A stretch of 22,598 bases of DNA from a virus. The DNA lies in IMG/VR virus record IMGVR_UViG_3300006121_000055, positions 1 through 22,598 of that record, one strand, 5' to 3'. Positions 15,601-20,835 of this stretch are shown one piece after another. Position 1 is the stretch's first letter. Each line of letters opens with the position of its first letter. The notes under the pieces are model-generated. The model made no database searches. It saw only the letters and a list, made by a program, of their open reading frames with translations, and was not told where the DNA came from. Both the position numbers and the translations under genes were made by a program.

Positions 15601-16029
15601 TGAGAATGAAGTTGACTCATACTCCTCTTGCAAATCTGACACTCTACTGATGTATTCATAAAATTCTCCTATAGTCGTTTCAAAAATCTCACCACTTTTG
15701 GTGTTTCTTATTTTAACTATAGTATTTATAAAAAAACACTTTCCAACCTGACGACCTGCTTTTAAAACGATAAAGCGATTATTCTGAATATCTCTAACAG
15801 TTTGTTTCTGGAACGGATAAAGTTTTAATTTAACAAATCCACGGTCAATGGTATTAATCTCAACATAATTCTCAATAAAATATGTGGGATCTTCTTTACA
15901 TCTCATATATTCTTCGAGTTCTTCCTGCGACATAGGCACAGGAACCCCTGCTTTTTTAAGCTTGGGATTATTTAAGTAAATTTGTTTCTTACTTAATTTC
16001 TTCTGGATTATTTGCGCTGGTGTTGACAT
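12637..16029 (-). CDS. 17: Large terminase subunit gp17 precursor, interrupted by two inteins
   Basis: 1130 codons. Removing two inteins (residues 98-519 and 699-841) leaves a 565-aa extein product (T4 gp17 is 610). The spliced ATPase domain has Walker A AGRQVGK/TTTVVG (slash marks intein 1), Walker B FLYLDEFAF and coupling motif ISSTPNG. The second intein stands before the conserved Cys of CTFLGSAGTLIS. The RNase-H-like nuclease shows MAVDSSRG (Asp), LLIENNDVG (Glu) and EGSNDDLA (Asp pair). gp17 is the packaging motor and headful nuclease, bound to portal gp20. Intein 1 breaks the P-loop, so splicing is needed for activity. Codons 124-404 overlap a complete endonuclease gene in the +1 frame while staying open. 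The gene overlaps gp16 by 41 nt. Confidence 0.96.
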   Translation of the reverse strand: MSTPAQIIQKKLSKKQIYLNNPKLKKAGVPVPMSQEELEEYMRCKEDPTYFIENYVEINTIDRGFVKLKLYPFQKQTVRDIQNNRFIVLKAGRQVGKCFFINTIVKIRNTKSGEIFETTIGEFYEYISRVSDLQEEYESTSFSHKKYTQDDYLGIYSDVSQHSLGFGISNKQSVRESSRREEPRIPAWRKILSFFRKIRQGWEARRNIQEGDGKKKEKWKLHDNARLLAKENKRQSKISQQTSFKKTINIFFGEVCARAWGGNRKRNLGRTTSKVVKKLQETKLFKNFTKAIQSNYERLFFRNSLFCNLGASRYAPVQEQGISFEIKQRKYGDARFYRFGEKENNRIRWGLLAQWSSSEQKERRSKTKNDHERQFFNTKSERTRLQQRSPISNSSMSELSDRVERKFVRSINVSDWEVSSDSGWVPITHIHKTIKYKEWVVKTISGKKLICADDHIVFDAYGNQTFIKNLKPNSTKILTENGPETVISVYETDKESNMFDLTVNSNDHRLYTNGILSHNTTTVVGYLLWYILFDEGKLVAILANKAKTSREILDRIKFAYEQIPIWMQQGITAWNKGDIELENKCRIIADSTSGSAARGYTIHFLYLDEFAFVPNNVAEDFFTSVFPTISSGTTSKILISSTPNGMNHFYRIWKEAEEGVNGFHFIEANWRQVPGRDDAWAAGQRRVLGEQKYMQEMECVGEDTVITVRNKNTGNIEKITIGELYSKIELRLSMLENKINNQYEVLTPDGWSDFSNIKRKLSSNLIKITFTDNSDIICTKDHLFEIDQHTFVYANFVKSGQVLSNKIVKEIIGVKEQKYVYDLVNVDKWSRYYTNDLVSHNCTFLGSAGTLISAAALGSMAFSRPIDLKFDGKLEIYEEPVPGNFYVMAVDSSRGQALDYSAFLVINTSKEPFTIAAKYRNNTISPMHFPDVLVQTAKHYNEAYLLIENNDVGAQVADLTFYELEYDNMFHGEEANGRYYLTQGRAKQLGIKTTKRSKRQGCNSLKELIENQRLLIQDFNVIEELSTFVMKRDQTYAAEEGSNDDLAMCLVIFAWLTSQPYFRDLTSFDIREKLYQEKMKQIEEEMPLPFYNEVEEVENPKYYRSVGLIWETVEETDGAALQDFYKNWYQ
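13507..13935 (-). mobile_element. Intein 2 of gp17, a 143-aa mini-intein without endonuclease
   Basis: Precursor residues 699-841. It begins Cys-Val-Gly-Glu-Asp-Thr (block A CVGEDTVITVRN), has TIGELYSKI, then YEVLTPDGW, block B ICTKDHLF with the Thr-x-x-His pattern, and ends YYTNDLVSHN before Cys+1. The penultimate His and terminal Asn required for Asn cyclisation are present. In block F the His seen in many inteins is replaced (KWSRYY). There is no homing endonuclease, so it is either a degenerate or a minimal form. Block spacing and residues match intein 1 closely (same TIGE(F/L)Y and EV....GW landmarks, 30 residues from Cys1 to the Ile after TIGE), so the two are sister inteins at different sites in one host protein. 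Confidence 0.93.
14820..15659 (-). CDS. Vsr/EDxHD-type homing endonuclease nested out of frame inside gp17 intein 1
   Basis: 279 aa in the +1 frame relative to gp17. An N-terminal zinc finger (CQICKRSMSQLHSHIKNTH, then a MTTLEYTQMYP segment) is of the type found in phage endonucleases. A middle part with CVREHGEEIGKEIWAERQAKW and YSKISQKLFNQI is characteristic of a marine-phage endonuclease family. The C-terminal nuclease core VMPDFIDLEKKKIIEFDGDY / WHNG, ending LRVREHDY, matches the Vsr-like EDxHD fold (catalytic Asp in EFDG, His in WH, Glu-x-Asp in REHD). It has its own ATG with AGGAG 6 nt upstream, a TATAAATA late promoter 64 nt upstream, and a TAG stop. It therefore appears to be separately expressed and would mobilise the intein by cutting intein-less gp17 alleles. 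Cleavage activity is inferred. Confidence 0.9.
   Translation of the reverse strand: MNTSVECQICKRSMSQLHSHIKNTHKMTTLEYTQMYPNTPLVSEFLINRASERVQGAKNPAYQHGGKFSPFSEKFVKGGRQEEIFKKGMEKRKKNGNCTTTLDYWLKKTNGNQKLANKLLSKRQSTFSLEKCVREHGEEIGKEIWAERQAKWLKNFKKQNYSKISQKLFNQIMKDYSSETVYFATWERPDMHQYKNKEYRLKLSSGNTVMPDFIDLEKKKIIEFDGDYWHNGVRANKKKEEARQKMIMNDNFLILRVREHDYNKDPQSQIRACLNFLTE
15666..15670 (-). promoter_or_regulatory. Shine-Dalgarno site of the nested endonuclease, inside intein codons
   Basis: AGGAG on the minus strand, 6 nt before the ATG at 15659. In the gp17 frame these bases are part of the codons for T-I-G-E-F, a motif also conserved in intein 2 (TIGEL), so one stretch serves both splicing-domain structure and translation initiation. 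Confidence 0.85.
15723..15730 (-). promoter_or_regulatory. T4-type late promoter inside intein 1, for the nested endonuclease
   Basis: Exact TATAAATA on the minus strand, encoded by the codons F-I-N-T that begin intein 1 right after its catalytic Cys. It lies 64 nt upstream of the endonuclease ATG. Expression from a late promoter within the element recalls I-TevI in the T4 td intron. Confidence 0.72.
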
Positions 16030-16459
16030 TATTCTTTATTGCTTTTAATAATTCAGCTGTAGTTCCTACAAATAAAGCTGCATTATTTACATTGACGTTT
16101 TGTGTAGTGTTAGTAACTTTTTTCTCTTTAACTTCTATATCTACAAGAGTTTTTTGTAGCTGAACAAGTTTATCAGTTAAGTCGCCCACATTCTTAATTA
16201 GGTTTCCAGCAACTTCATATGCTCTAGGATGTTGCATTTCGTTTGCAACTTTTAAAGCATTATCTGCTGCGGTAGTTCCTTTTTTGATTAAATCGTAAAG
16301 ATTCGCACGAACATGTTGAATGTCCGCTTCTTTTTCGTCTTCAACATTTACGACTTGAAATTGTTGTGGTTCTGTGTTGGCGACTACTACAGGAGTTGTT
16401 TCTTCTATAGAGTATGTGCCAAAAACTTCTGCCAAAGATTGATCAGTAGAATTATTCAT
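15989..16459 (-). CDS. 16: Small terminase subunit gp16
   Basis: 156 aa (T4 gp16 is 164). The central helical hairpin is recognisable: ADIQHVRANLYDLIKKGTTA, then ALKVANEMQHPRAYEVAGNL and DLTDKLVQLQKTL, the oligomerising coiled coil of T4-like small terminases. Both termini are low complexity and probably flexible. gp16 recognises concatemeric DNA and stimulates the gp17 ATPase and cutting at packaging initiation. It overlaps gp15 by 8 nt and gp17 by 41 nt, giving a coupled gp15-gp16-gp17 translation unit in the T4 order. Confidence 0.94.
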   Translation of the reverse strand: MNNSTDQSLAEVFGTYSIEETTPVVVANTEPQQFQVVNVEDEKEADIQHVRANLYDLIKKGTTAADNALKVANEMQHPRAYEVAGNLIKNVGDLTDKLVQLQKTLVDIEVKEKKVTNTTQNVNVNNAALFVGTTAELLKAIKNNVNTSANNPEEIK

Positions 16460-17447
16460 ATTCCGAAATTGTTATAGTAAAGCCAAAGTCATCACCAACA
16501 TTTGCAGTAGGAGGATTCGGTGTGACCACTACCGAACTGTTCTCAATATTTTTTGGGTAATATGAGCCAATCTCATAATTGGCATTGGTTATTGATCCAA
16601 TAATATTCGCACTTGTATTTAGGTTGCCTTGTTTATTAACAAGAACCAATGTATTTGAAGTGTTGCTCCATGAAGAAACAACAGCAGTCACTAATGCTGA
16701 TGGAAGATTTATTCCTTGATAGACAGTTTCACCTGTCATATAGTTACCGAAGCCAGTGCTTGTTGTAATTATAATTGGATCTGATGGCATTCCAGGCGAT
16801 CCGCTAACATTGGCAGAAACTGTTTTAATAATATTGGCTTGAGAAACTGGACCAAAGAAGTAAGTTTTCATTTTAAATGTCAAAGTCCAAACTAATGTTC
16901 TAACTGTTGTTTCAGCTGGACCTTCGTATTTGTTTTCGTATTTAATATCTTCAAGAATAATTGGAACTTCTCTGCTTATGTTCATTGATTCAACAAACAT
17001 CATTGAGAGTGTATAATCTGGATTAAAGAATGGTAGAATTTGTTCTACGATTTGAGTTCCGTCTTCAACGTTACGAACATAGATGTTTAATTCAAATTGT
17101 AAATTATAAGGAACACCCTGATATTGTGAATTTGCTTGTGTTGGGCTTATGCCGCTTCCAGACTTTAAGAATGAGGAAAGCTTTCTAGATGGATCATATT
17201 CAATATTAGTCATTTCAAAAGTCATAACAGGAAGATTGATTTGAGTTTGTTTATGTAAATCAAAGTTCTCTGCTAGACGGGTTAGAAAATCTTCTTTACC
17301 TGCATATTTTAATGGAACGTTTAAACGATTAATTTCGTCGTAGGTGTCTTTTGCATAACGAACTAATGTGATGTCTTTAAATATGGTGCCGAATGCGACA
17401 ACCATATTTCTTATAGTTCTATAATAGAATGGATTATTTCCTAACAT
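16452..17447 (-). CDS. 15: Tail terminator / proximal sheath stabiliser gp15 with added C-terminal domain
   Basis: 331 aa (T4 gp15 is 272). The conserved part (1-200) begins NPFYYRTIRNMVVAFGTIFKD split by short turns and contains LVRYAKDTYDEINRLNVPL, QINLPVMTFEMTNIEYDP and LNIYVRNVEDGTQIVEQIL, ending FKMKTYFFGPV. gp15 forms the hexamer capping the finished tail and joins it to the neck. Residues about 232-297 are an extra domain, GETVYQGINLPSA...W....NTL.L.NKQG...., that also occurs in gp14. The C-terminal 30 residues resemble a short beta strand pair. AAGG lies at good spacing before the ATG. Confidence 0.93.
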   Translation of the reverse strand: MLGNNPFYYRTIRNMVVAFGTIFKDITLVRYAKDTYDEINRLNVPLKYAGKEDFLTRLAENFDLHKQTQINLPVMTFEMTNIEYDPSRKLSSFLKSGSGISPTQANSQYQGVPYNLQFELNIYVRNVEDGTQIVEQILPFFNPDYTLSMMFVESMNISREVPIILEDIKYENKYEGPAETTVRTLVWTLTFKMKTYFFGPVSQANIIKTVSANVSGSPGMPSDPIIITTSTGFGNYMTGETVYQGINLPSALVTAVVSSWSNTSNTLVLVNKQGNLNTSANIIGSITNANYEIGSYYPKNIENSSVVVTPNPPTANVGDDFGFTITISEYE

Positions 17448-17459
17448 GCATCACCTTTA

Positions 17460-18815
17460 TTAGTTACCAATTGCCATCCAGTTTACAGTATTTGCAGTTG
17501 TGCTATTTGTTCTAACGTTGAACGTGGTTGAGTTACTGGTTGTGATAAATGCAGCGCAGTTTACGTTCGCACCAGTCGCGCCAACACCACCTTGAACTGT
17601 AGTTGCAGTTACTTGGAATATATTAGTAAATGGAACTGGGAACGTCACAGTAGTGTTTGCATTTGTTACAGAAACATTACCCCACTGGAACAATAATCCG
17701 TTTGTTAACCTGCTGTAGCCGTTAGCAGCGGCAGATGAGCTTGTTCCAACGCTTAATGTATTTGAAGACACATTCAATGTAACCAAGTTCATTGATGTGT
17801 TGACAACGAAAGAAATATTCGCGCCAACTGTTCCGTTAGCTGTCACAACAGCATTGACTGATGCTGTATTGTTAAATGTCAAATTAGCTGAGTTTGCTAA
17901 CACTAATCCGCTATTTGCAAAAACGTCTGGAATGTTATTGTTTGCAGCAGCATAAGCAGCATTTGCCTGGTTATATGAGTTGTATATTGCAAGATTAGCG
18001 AAATTGGTGAATGCAGTAGATTGACCTGTTGAGTCTGGAAATACTAAAGTGTTTGCATTAGTAAATGCCCATCTACCACTATTAGTGTTTGCTTGAATAT
18101 AGACAGCATTCATATTGCCGTTTGCCATAATTTTACCACCAAATGTTGGTAGTGTTATGTTGCCAAATTTATCAAACTGCCAGTCTGCAGACAATGTTCC
18201 ATCATAATTATTGGCAGACCAGTTTGTTCCAATGAACCAACCATTAGCGTTTGCCCACAAGTATTGGTCATAACCATAATTCATGGCAACATAGGTCATT
18301 GTGTTTGGTGTGAACAATTCTGCGGCATTTTGCGCATCAACGTCACCTAACGCAGCTCCGCTTGGTGGAATCTGTAGTGTTGGTGCATTATATGAAAGAT
18401 AAGAGTTGTCAAATTTCCATGTTAGTCCATTAGCTGTAATTGCTAATTGTTGCCCACCAGCTGCAACATTGATTGCAGCAGAATTATGAAATGGGTCAAA
18501 ACTACTAATTGGTAAAGTCAATGATCCATCAGTACCAAAAGTGAAAACTGCACTGTTAGCATTAATTTGTACTGCATTAGCACCAGAAACAATTGAAACA
18601 TTTGATGAATTATTGGCAAGATTGAGAACGCTATTAGCATCGATGTAGGAAAGATAACCATTATTAGCAATACCGTATGGTGTTCCTGATTCATTAGCGA
18701 CATTTGCCAAATAGTTGGAAATAGCACCAAAGTTTGCATCGAATGCTGATAGATTTGCCGTCTGCGCTAAATTAGCGATTGCATATGGCATTGGGAAATT
18801 ATTTGCGTAGAACAT
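17460..18815 (-). CDS. Fibre-like structural protein with gp53-type C-terminal domain
   Basis: 451 aa, very rich in Asn, Ala, Ser and Thr. The N-terminus (MFYANNFPMPYAIANLAQ) may anchor to the virion. The middle has repeated short beta motifs (FGTDGSLTLP at about 93, FGNITLPTFGGKIMANGN, TLVFPDSTGQSTAF) typical of beta-structured phage fibres or baseplate wedge proteins. The C-terminal 95 residues (RLTNGLLFQWGNVSVTNAN to NTVNWMAIGN) match the putative tail-fibre gp53-like C-terminal domain, with QWG near its start, a FPVPF strand and a terminal W.AIG. Placed between neck gp14 and gp15, it may form a collar-associated fibre or appendage that contacts the host. It is not a gene of the T4 cluster at this position, so it looks like an insertion. 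Confidence 0.65.
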   Translation of the reverse strand: MFYANNFPMPYAIANLAQTANLSAFDANFGAISNYLANVANESGTPYGIANNGYLSYIDANSVLNLANNSSNVSIVSGANAVQINANSAVFTFGTDGSLTLPISSFDPFHNSAAINVAAGGQQLAITANGLTWKFDNSYLSYNAPTLQIPPSGAALGDVDAQNAAELFTPNTMTYVAMNYGYDQYLWANANGWFIGTNWSANNYDGTLSADWQFDKFGNITLPTFGGKIMANGNMNAVYIQANTNSGRWAFTNANTLVFPDSTGQSTAFTNFANLAIYNSYNQANAAYAAANNNIPDVFANSGLVLANSANLTFNNTASVNAVVTANGTVGANISFVVNTSMNLVTLNVSSNTLSVGTSSSAAANGYSRLTNGLLFQWGNVSVTNANTTVTFPVPFTNIFQVTATTVQGGVGATGANVNCAAFITTSNSTTFNVRTNSTTANTVNWMAIGN

Positions 18816-18826
18816 TTTTTACTTGC

Positions 18827-19825
18827 CTATATTTTGCTTGAGTTGTTTGATTTAGGAGATCCAACTGGGAATTCTACCAATTGATCAGCATTATTAAACA
18901 TATTGACTTCTTGACCATTGACATTAATGAAGATCGTGTCTTGGTTTGTAATGCTTGTTGGAATTTGTGTTGGTTCGCCGAATGGATTTGATTCACTAAA
19001 GTCAAGAATATCATCAGCTAATACACCTAATTCAGTATTATTGTCATCTAAAGCATTTGCGTTATTCAGACCATCATAACTGTATAGTGTGAATATTGCA
19101 CCAGAATTAGCACCATGAATTGCGGCGTTTGTTACAAAGACGCCTTGGATGTTCTTTAATTGTAACGTTGACGATGGAAGATCCCAATTTACGATAGTTG
19201 CTGTTGCAGTTGCTGCTGATAGATTTGATCCTTGATATACTGGTTCGCCTAATTGATAGGTCAAGAATCCACCAGTTTCCATATTGAAGTTGTATGAGAT
19301 GACTTGTGTGTTGACTGCATCATCGATTTCAATAATACCACTATTAACAGTTTCATTACTGTAGCGGAATCTTTCGCAAACTAATTCATAACCATAGAAT
19401 TTCTTTTGACCGAATGCATAGAAAAAGTGTTGTTGGTTTACAAACTTAATTTCAAATAATGCTTGGAAGTTTGTCAACCATAACAAGTCGCCTTCGCGTG
19501 GTCTTGAATATGTTGATGGAACACGACGCTTGAATGCATCGGTTGTCATTAAGAAACGAATTTGGTGTTGAACTTCTAAACCAAATTTACTAAACAATTC
19601 TTGACCTTCGAAGTTGTCAACATTCTTAATGTAAACTTCAACAGGATAAGAATCTGTAAATTTCTTAGTTGGGTCATCGCCGAAAATCAGATCAGTAGTT
19701 GAACCTGATGTGCGTGGGAGATAAAAAGAATCCAATCCCCAAATTTGAATTGTCTCATTGATCAGAGCATTATAGAGTTCTTGCTCTGGTTGAGAATTAA
19801 AATTATTAAAGTAATGATTTGTCAT
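18827..19825 (-). CDS. 14: Neck protein gp14 with an inserted beta-domain
   Basis: 332 aa (T4 gp14 is 256). Conserved parts: NEALINE-type N-terminus with ALINETIQIWGLDSFYLPRT, LIFGDDPTKKF, PVEVYIKNVDNFEGQELFSKFGLE, PREGDLLWL and FEIKFVNQQHFFYAFGQKKF. gp14 with gp13 forms the head neck ring that stops DNA leaking and receives the tail. Residues about 185-250 (LGEPVYQGSNLSAATATATI..W....STLQLKNIQG) are an added domain shared with gp15. The C-terminus has acidic, Asn-rich linkers and ends SPKSNNSSKI. The start lies 4 nt after the stop of the GIY-YIG gene. The ribosome binding sequence (TGGTG) is weak and is part of that gene's last codons. Confidence 0.93.
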   Translation of the reverse strand: MTNHYFNNFNSQPEQELYNALINETIQIWGLDSFYLPRTSGSTTDLIFGDDPTKKFTDSYPVEVYIKNVDNFEGQELFSKFGLEVQHQIRFLMTTDAFKRRVPSTYSRPREGDLLWLTNFQALFEIKFVNQQHFFYAFGQKKFYGYELVCERFRYSNETVNSGIIEIDDAVNTQVISYNFNMETGGFLTYQLGEPVYQGSNLSAATATATIVNWDLPSSTLQLKNIQGVFVTNAAIHGANSGAIFTLYSYDGLNNANALDDNNTELGVLADDILDFSESNPFGEPTQIPTSITNQDTIFINVNGQEVNMFNNADQLVEFPVGSPKSNNSSKI

Positions 19826-19828
19826 AGA

Positions 19829-20407
19829 TTAACACCAAACTCTTTTTCCTGTTTCAGGATCTTTAATCCAACTTCTACCTGTGAATTTCGCTTTATTATG
19901 AATGCTAACCCAATTACATTTTTTACCTTTGTTTGGTGGCGATTTCCCTATCTTAGCTAAACTCATTTTTTGTTTAACTGTTTCGGATTTGCTTGGATTA
20001 TTTAACATCATTCTTCTTGAGCATTTTCTTTTTCTTTCTTCAGTCCAAGCAGAACTCATTTTTTCTCTAGTCTTTTCAGAATGAATTTTATCTAACATTC
20101 CACCTTGACCGCCATATGTCATATTATAACCATTTTCACTTATAAAACTATTATGTTCTTTAATAAAATAAGGCTCCATTATATTTAATGTGTGGTGCTT
20201 ATCCCAAGATTGATATACAATTTCAAATTTAAAATTATCGACACCATATTTACGCATTGCTTCATGTAACGCATAGTCGCTGCCTGTGTTGACAGCTGAT
20301 TTATGCTCAATTAATCTTTTACTTGGATTTTTTTTAGTAAACCCAATATATGATTTATTGTTAATGAGATTAACAAATTTGTAAATTGTATAGATTGTCG
20401 GAGCCAT
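19829..20407 (-). CDS. Free-standing GIY-YIG homing endonuclease between gp13 and gp14
   Basis: 192 aa. GIY-YIG domain: TIYTIYKFVNLINNKSYIGFT (strand pair with YIG intact, GIY changed to TIY), RLIEHKSA with the catalytic Arg, MRKYGVDNFKFEI, catalytic Glu in MEPYFIKEH, and YNMTYGGQGG. The C-terminal part has HSEKTREKMSSAW and KSETVKQKMSLAKIGK, NUMOD3-like repeats, and a short terminal GRSWIKDPETGKRVW DNA-binding motif. Its start codon overlaps the stop of the HNH gene by one base (TAATG), so the two are co-translated. The domain is clearly related to that of the gene at 1472-2182, with the same NIMEPYF and SW(D/E)-type landmarks. Confidence 0.9.
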   Translation of the reverse strand: MAPTIYTIYKFVNLINNKSYIGFTKKNPSKRLIEHKSAVNTGSDYALHEAMRKYGVDNFKFEIVYQSWDKHHTLNIMEPYFIKEHNSFISENGYNMTYGGQGGMLDKIHSEKTREKMSSAWTEERKRKCSRRMMLNNPSKSETVKQKMSLAKIGKSPPNKGKKCNWVSIHNKAKFTGRSWIKDPETGKRVWC

Positions 20408-20835
20408 TATGATGATACCTTAGCTCTACGACGATTAGCTTCACGAATCTTTTCGCGATGTTCTTCAGTCATCCAATTCTTTTTTCCTTTACACCAAGAA
20501 ACATTACCTTTTTTAAAAGATCCACTATTAGAACCAATTGGTGGTCTATTTCCATTTCTTAAATTGGCTTGACGAATCTTCTCACCCATTCCAGCTGGCA
20601 TCTTTCTACCTTTTCTGGCTTTATTGACTTCTATTCTTTTTTGGCGTGCGGCTTCTGCTCCATTAATCTGACCAGACAAAGTCAACCAAGCAATACGATC
20701 TTGCCACTTACCATGTTGTTCAAACAAAACACGATGAGCTTCTGCATGTTGTTCAATTGTAAGCTCAATTAAATTGGAAGGATCATCGAATCCACCCATA
20801 TGTTTAGGAACAATGTGATGTTTATGGACAATCAT
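20407..20835 (-). CDS. Free-standing HNH homing endonuclease
   Basis: 142 aa. The HNH nuclease motif is at the very N-terminus: HKHHIVPKHMGG (His pair), then NLIELTIEQHAEAHRVLFE with the Asn and distal His of the beta-beta-alpha-Me fold. The C-terminal half carries basic NUMOD3-like segments (KMPAGMGEKIRQANLRNGNR and NWMTEEHREKIREANRRR) that likely bind DNA. The ATG is directly next to the gp13 stop codon (TAG-ATG), so it depends on gp13 translation or on a site inside gp13. With the following GIY-YIG gene it forms a two-endonuclease insert between gp13 and gp14, genes that are adjacent in T4. Confidence 0.88.
   Translation of the reverse strand: MIVHKHHIVPKHMGGFDDPSNLIELTIEQHAEAHRVLFEQHGKWQDRIAWLTLSGQINGAEAARQKRIEVNKARKGRKMPAGMGEKIRQANLRNGNRPPIGSNSGSFKKGNVSWCKGKKNWMTEEHREKIREANRRRAKVSS

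Larger units (their letters stand above)
14473..15738 (-). mobile_element. Intein 1 of gp17, inserted in Walker A and hosting an out-of-frame endonuclease gene
   Basis: Precursor residues 98-519 (422 aa), inserted between Lys97 and Thr520 of the P-loop. N-terminal splicing segment: Cys98, CFFINTIVKIRN, then TIGEFYEYI. C-terminal part: WEVSSDSGW, block B LICADDHIVF (His kept, the usual Thr is Ala), block F MFDLTVNSNDHRLY, and block G NGILSHN before Thr+1. Between TIGEFYEYI and WEV, about 281 codons overlap the endonuclease gene at 14820-15659 in another frame. In the intein frame this gives a Lys/Arg/Ser/Gln-rich sequence with no domain I recognise. Without it the intein is about 141 aa, equal to intein 2. 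Endonucleases normally sit in frame between blocks B and F, so both position and frame are unusual here. Confidence 0.93.

Noticed and set aside
14820-15660. Reading the gp17-frame stretch as the true coding sequence and the 279-aa frame as a shadow
   Set aside because: The 279-aa frame has recognisable zinc-finger and Vsr/EDxHD nuclease motifs plus start, ribosome binding site, promoter and stop, whereas the gp17-frame stretch has no recognisable domain.
14820-15738. Two sequencing frameshifts hiding an ordinary in-frame endonuclease
   Set aside because: The nested gene begins with ATG behind AGGAG and ends with its own TAG right before the intein resumes, which an in-frame fusion would not need. 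Reads should still be checked.
14473-15738. Split intein (fractured gene) arrangement
   Set aside because: There is no stop codon in the intein frame and no start signal before the C-terminal half. A single continuous precursor fits better.
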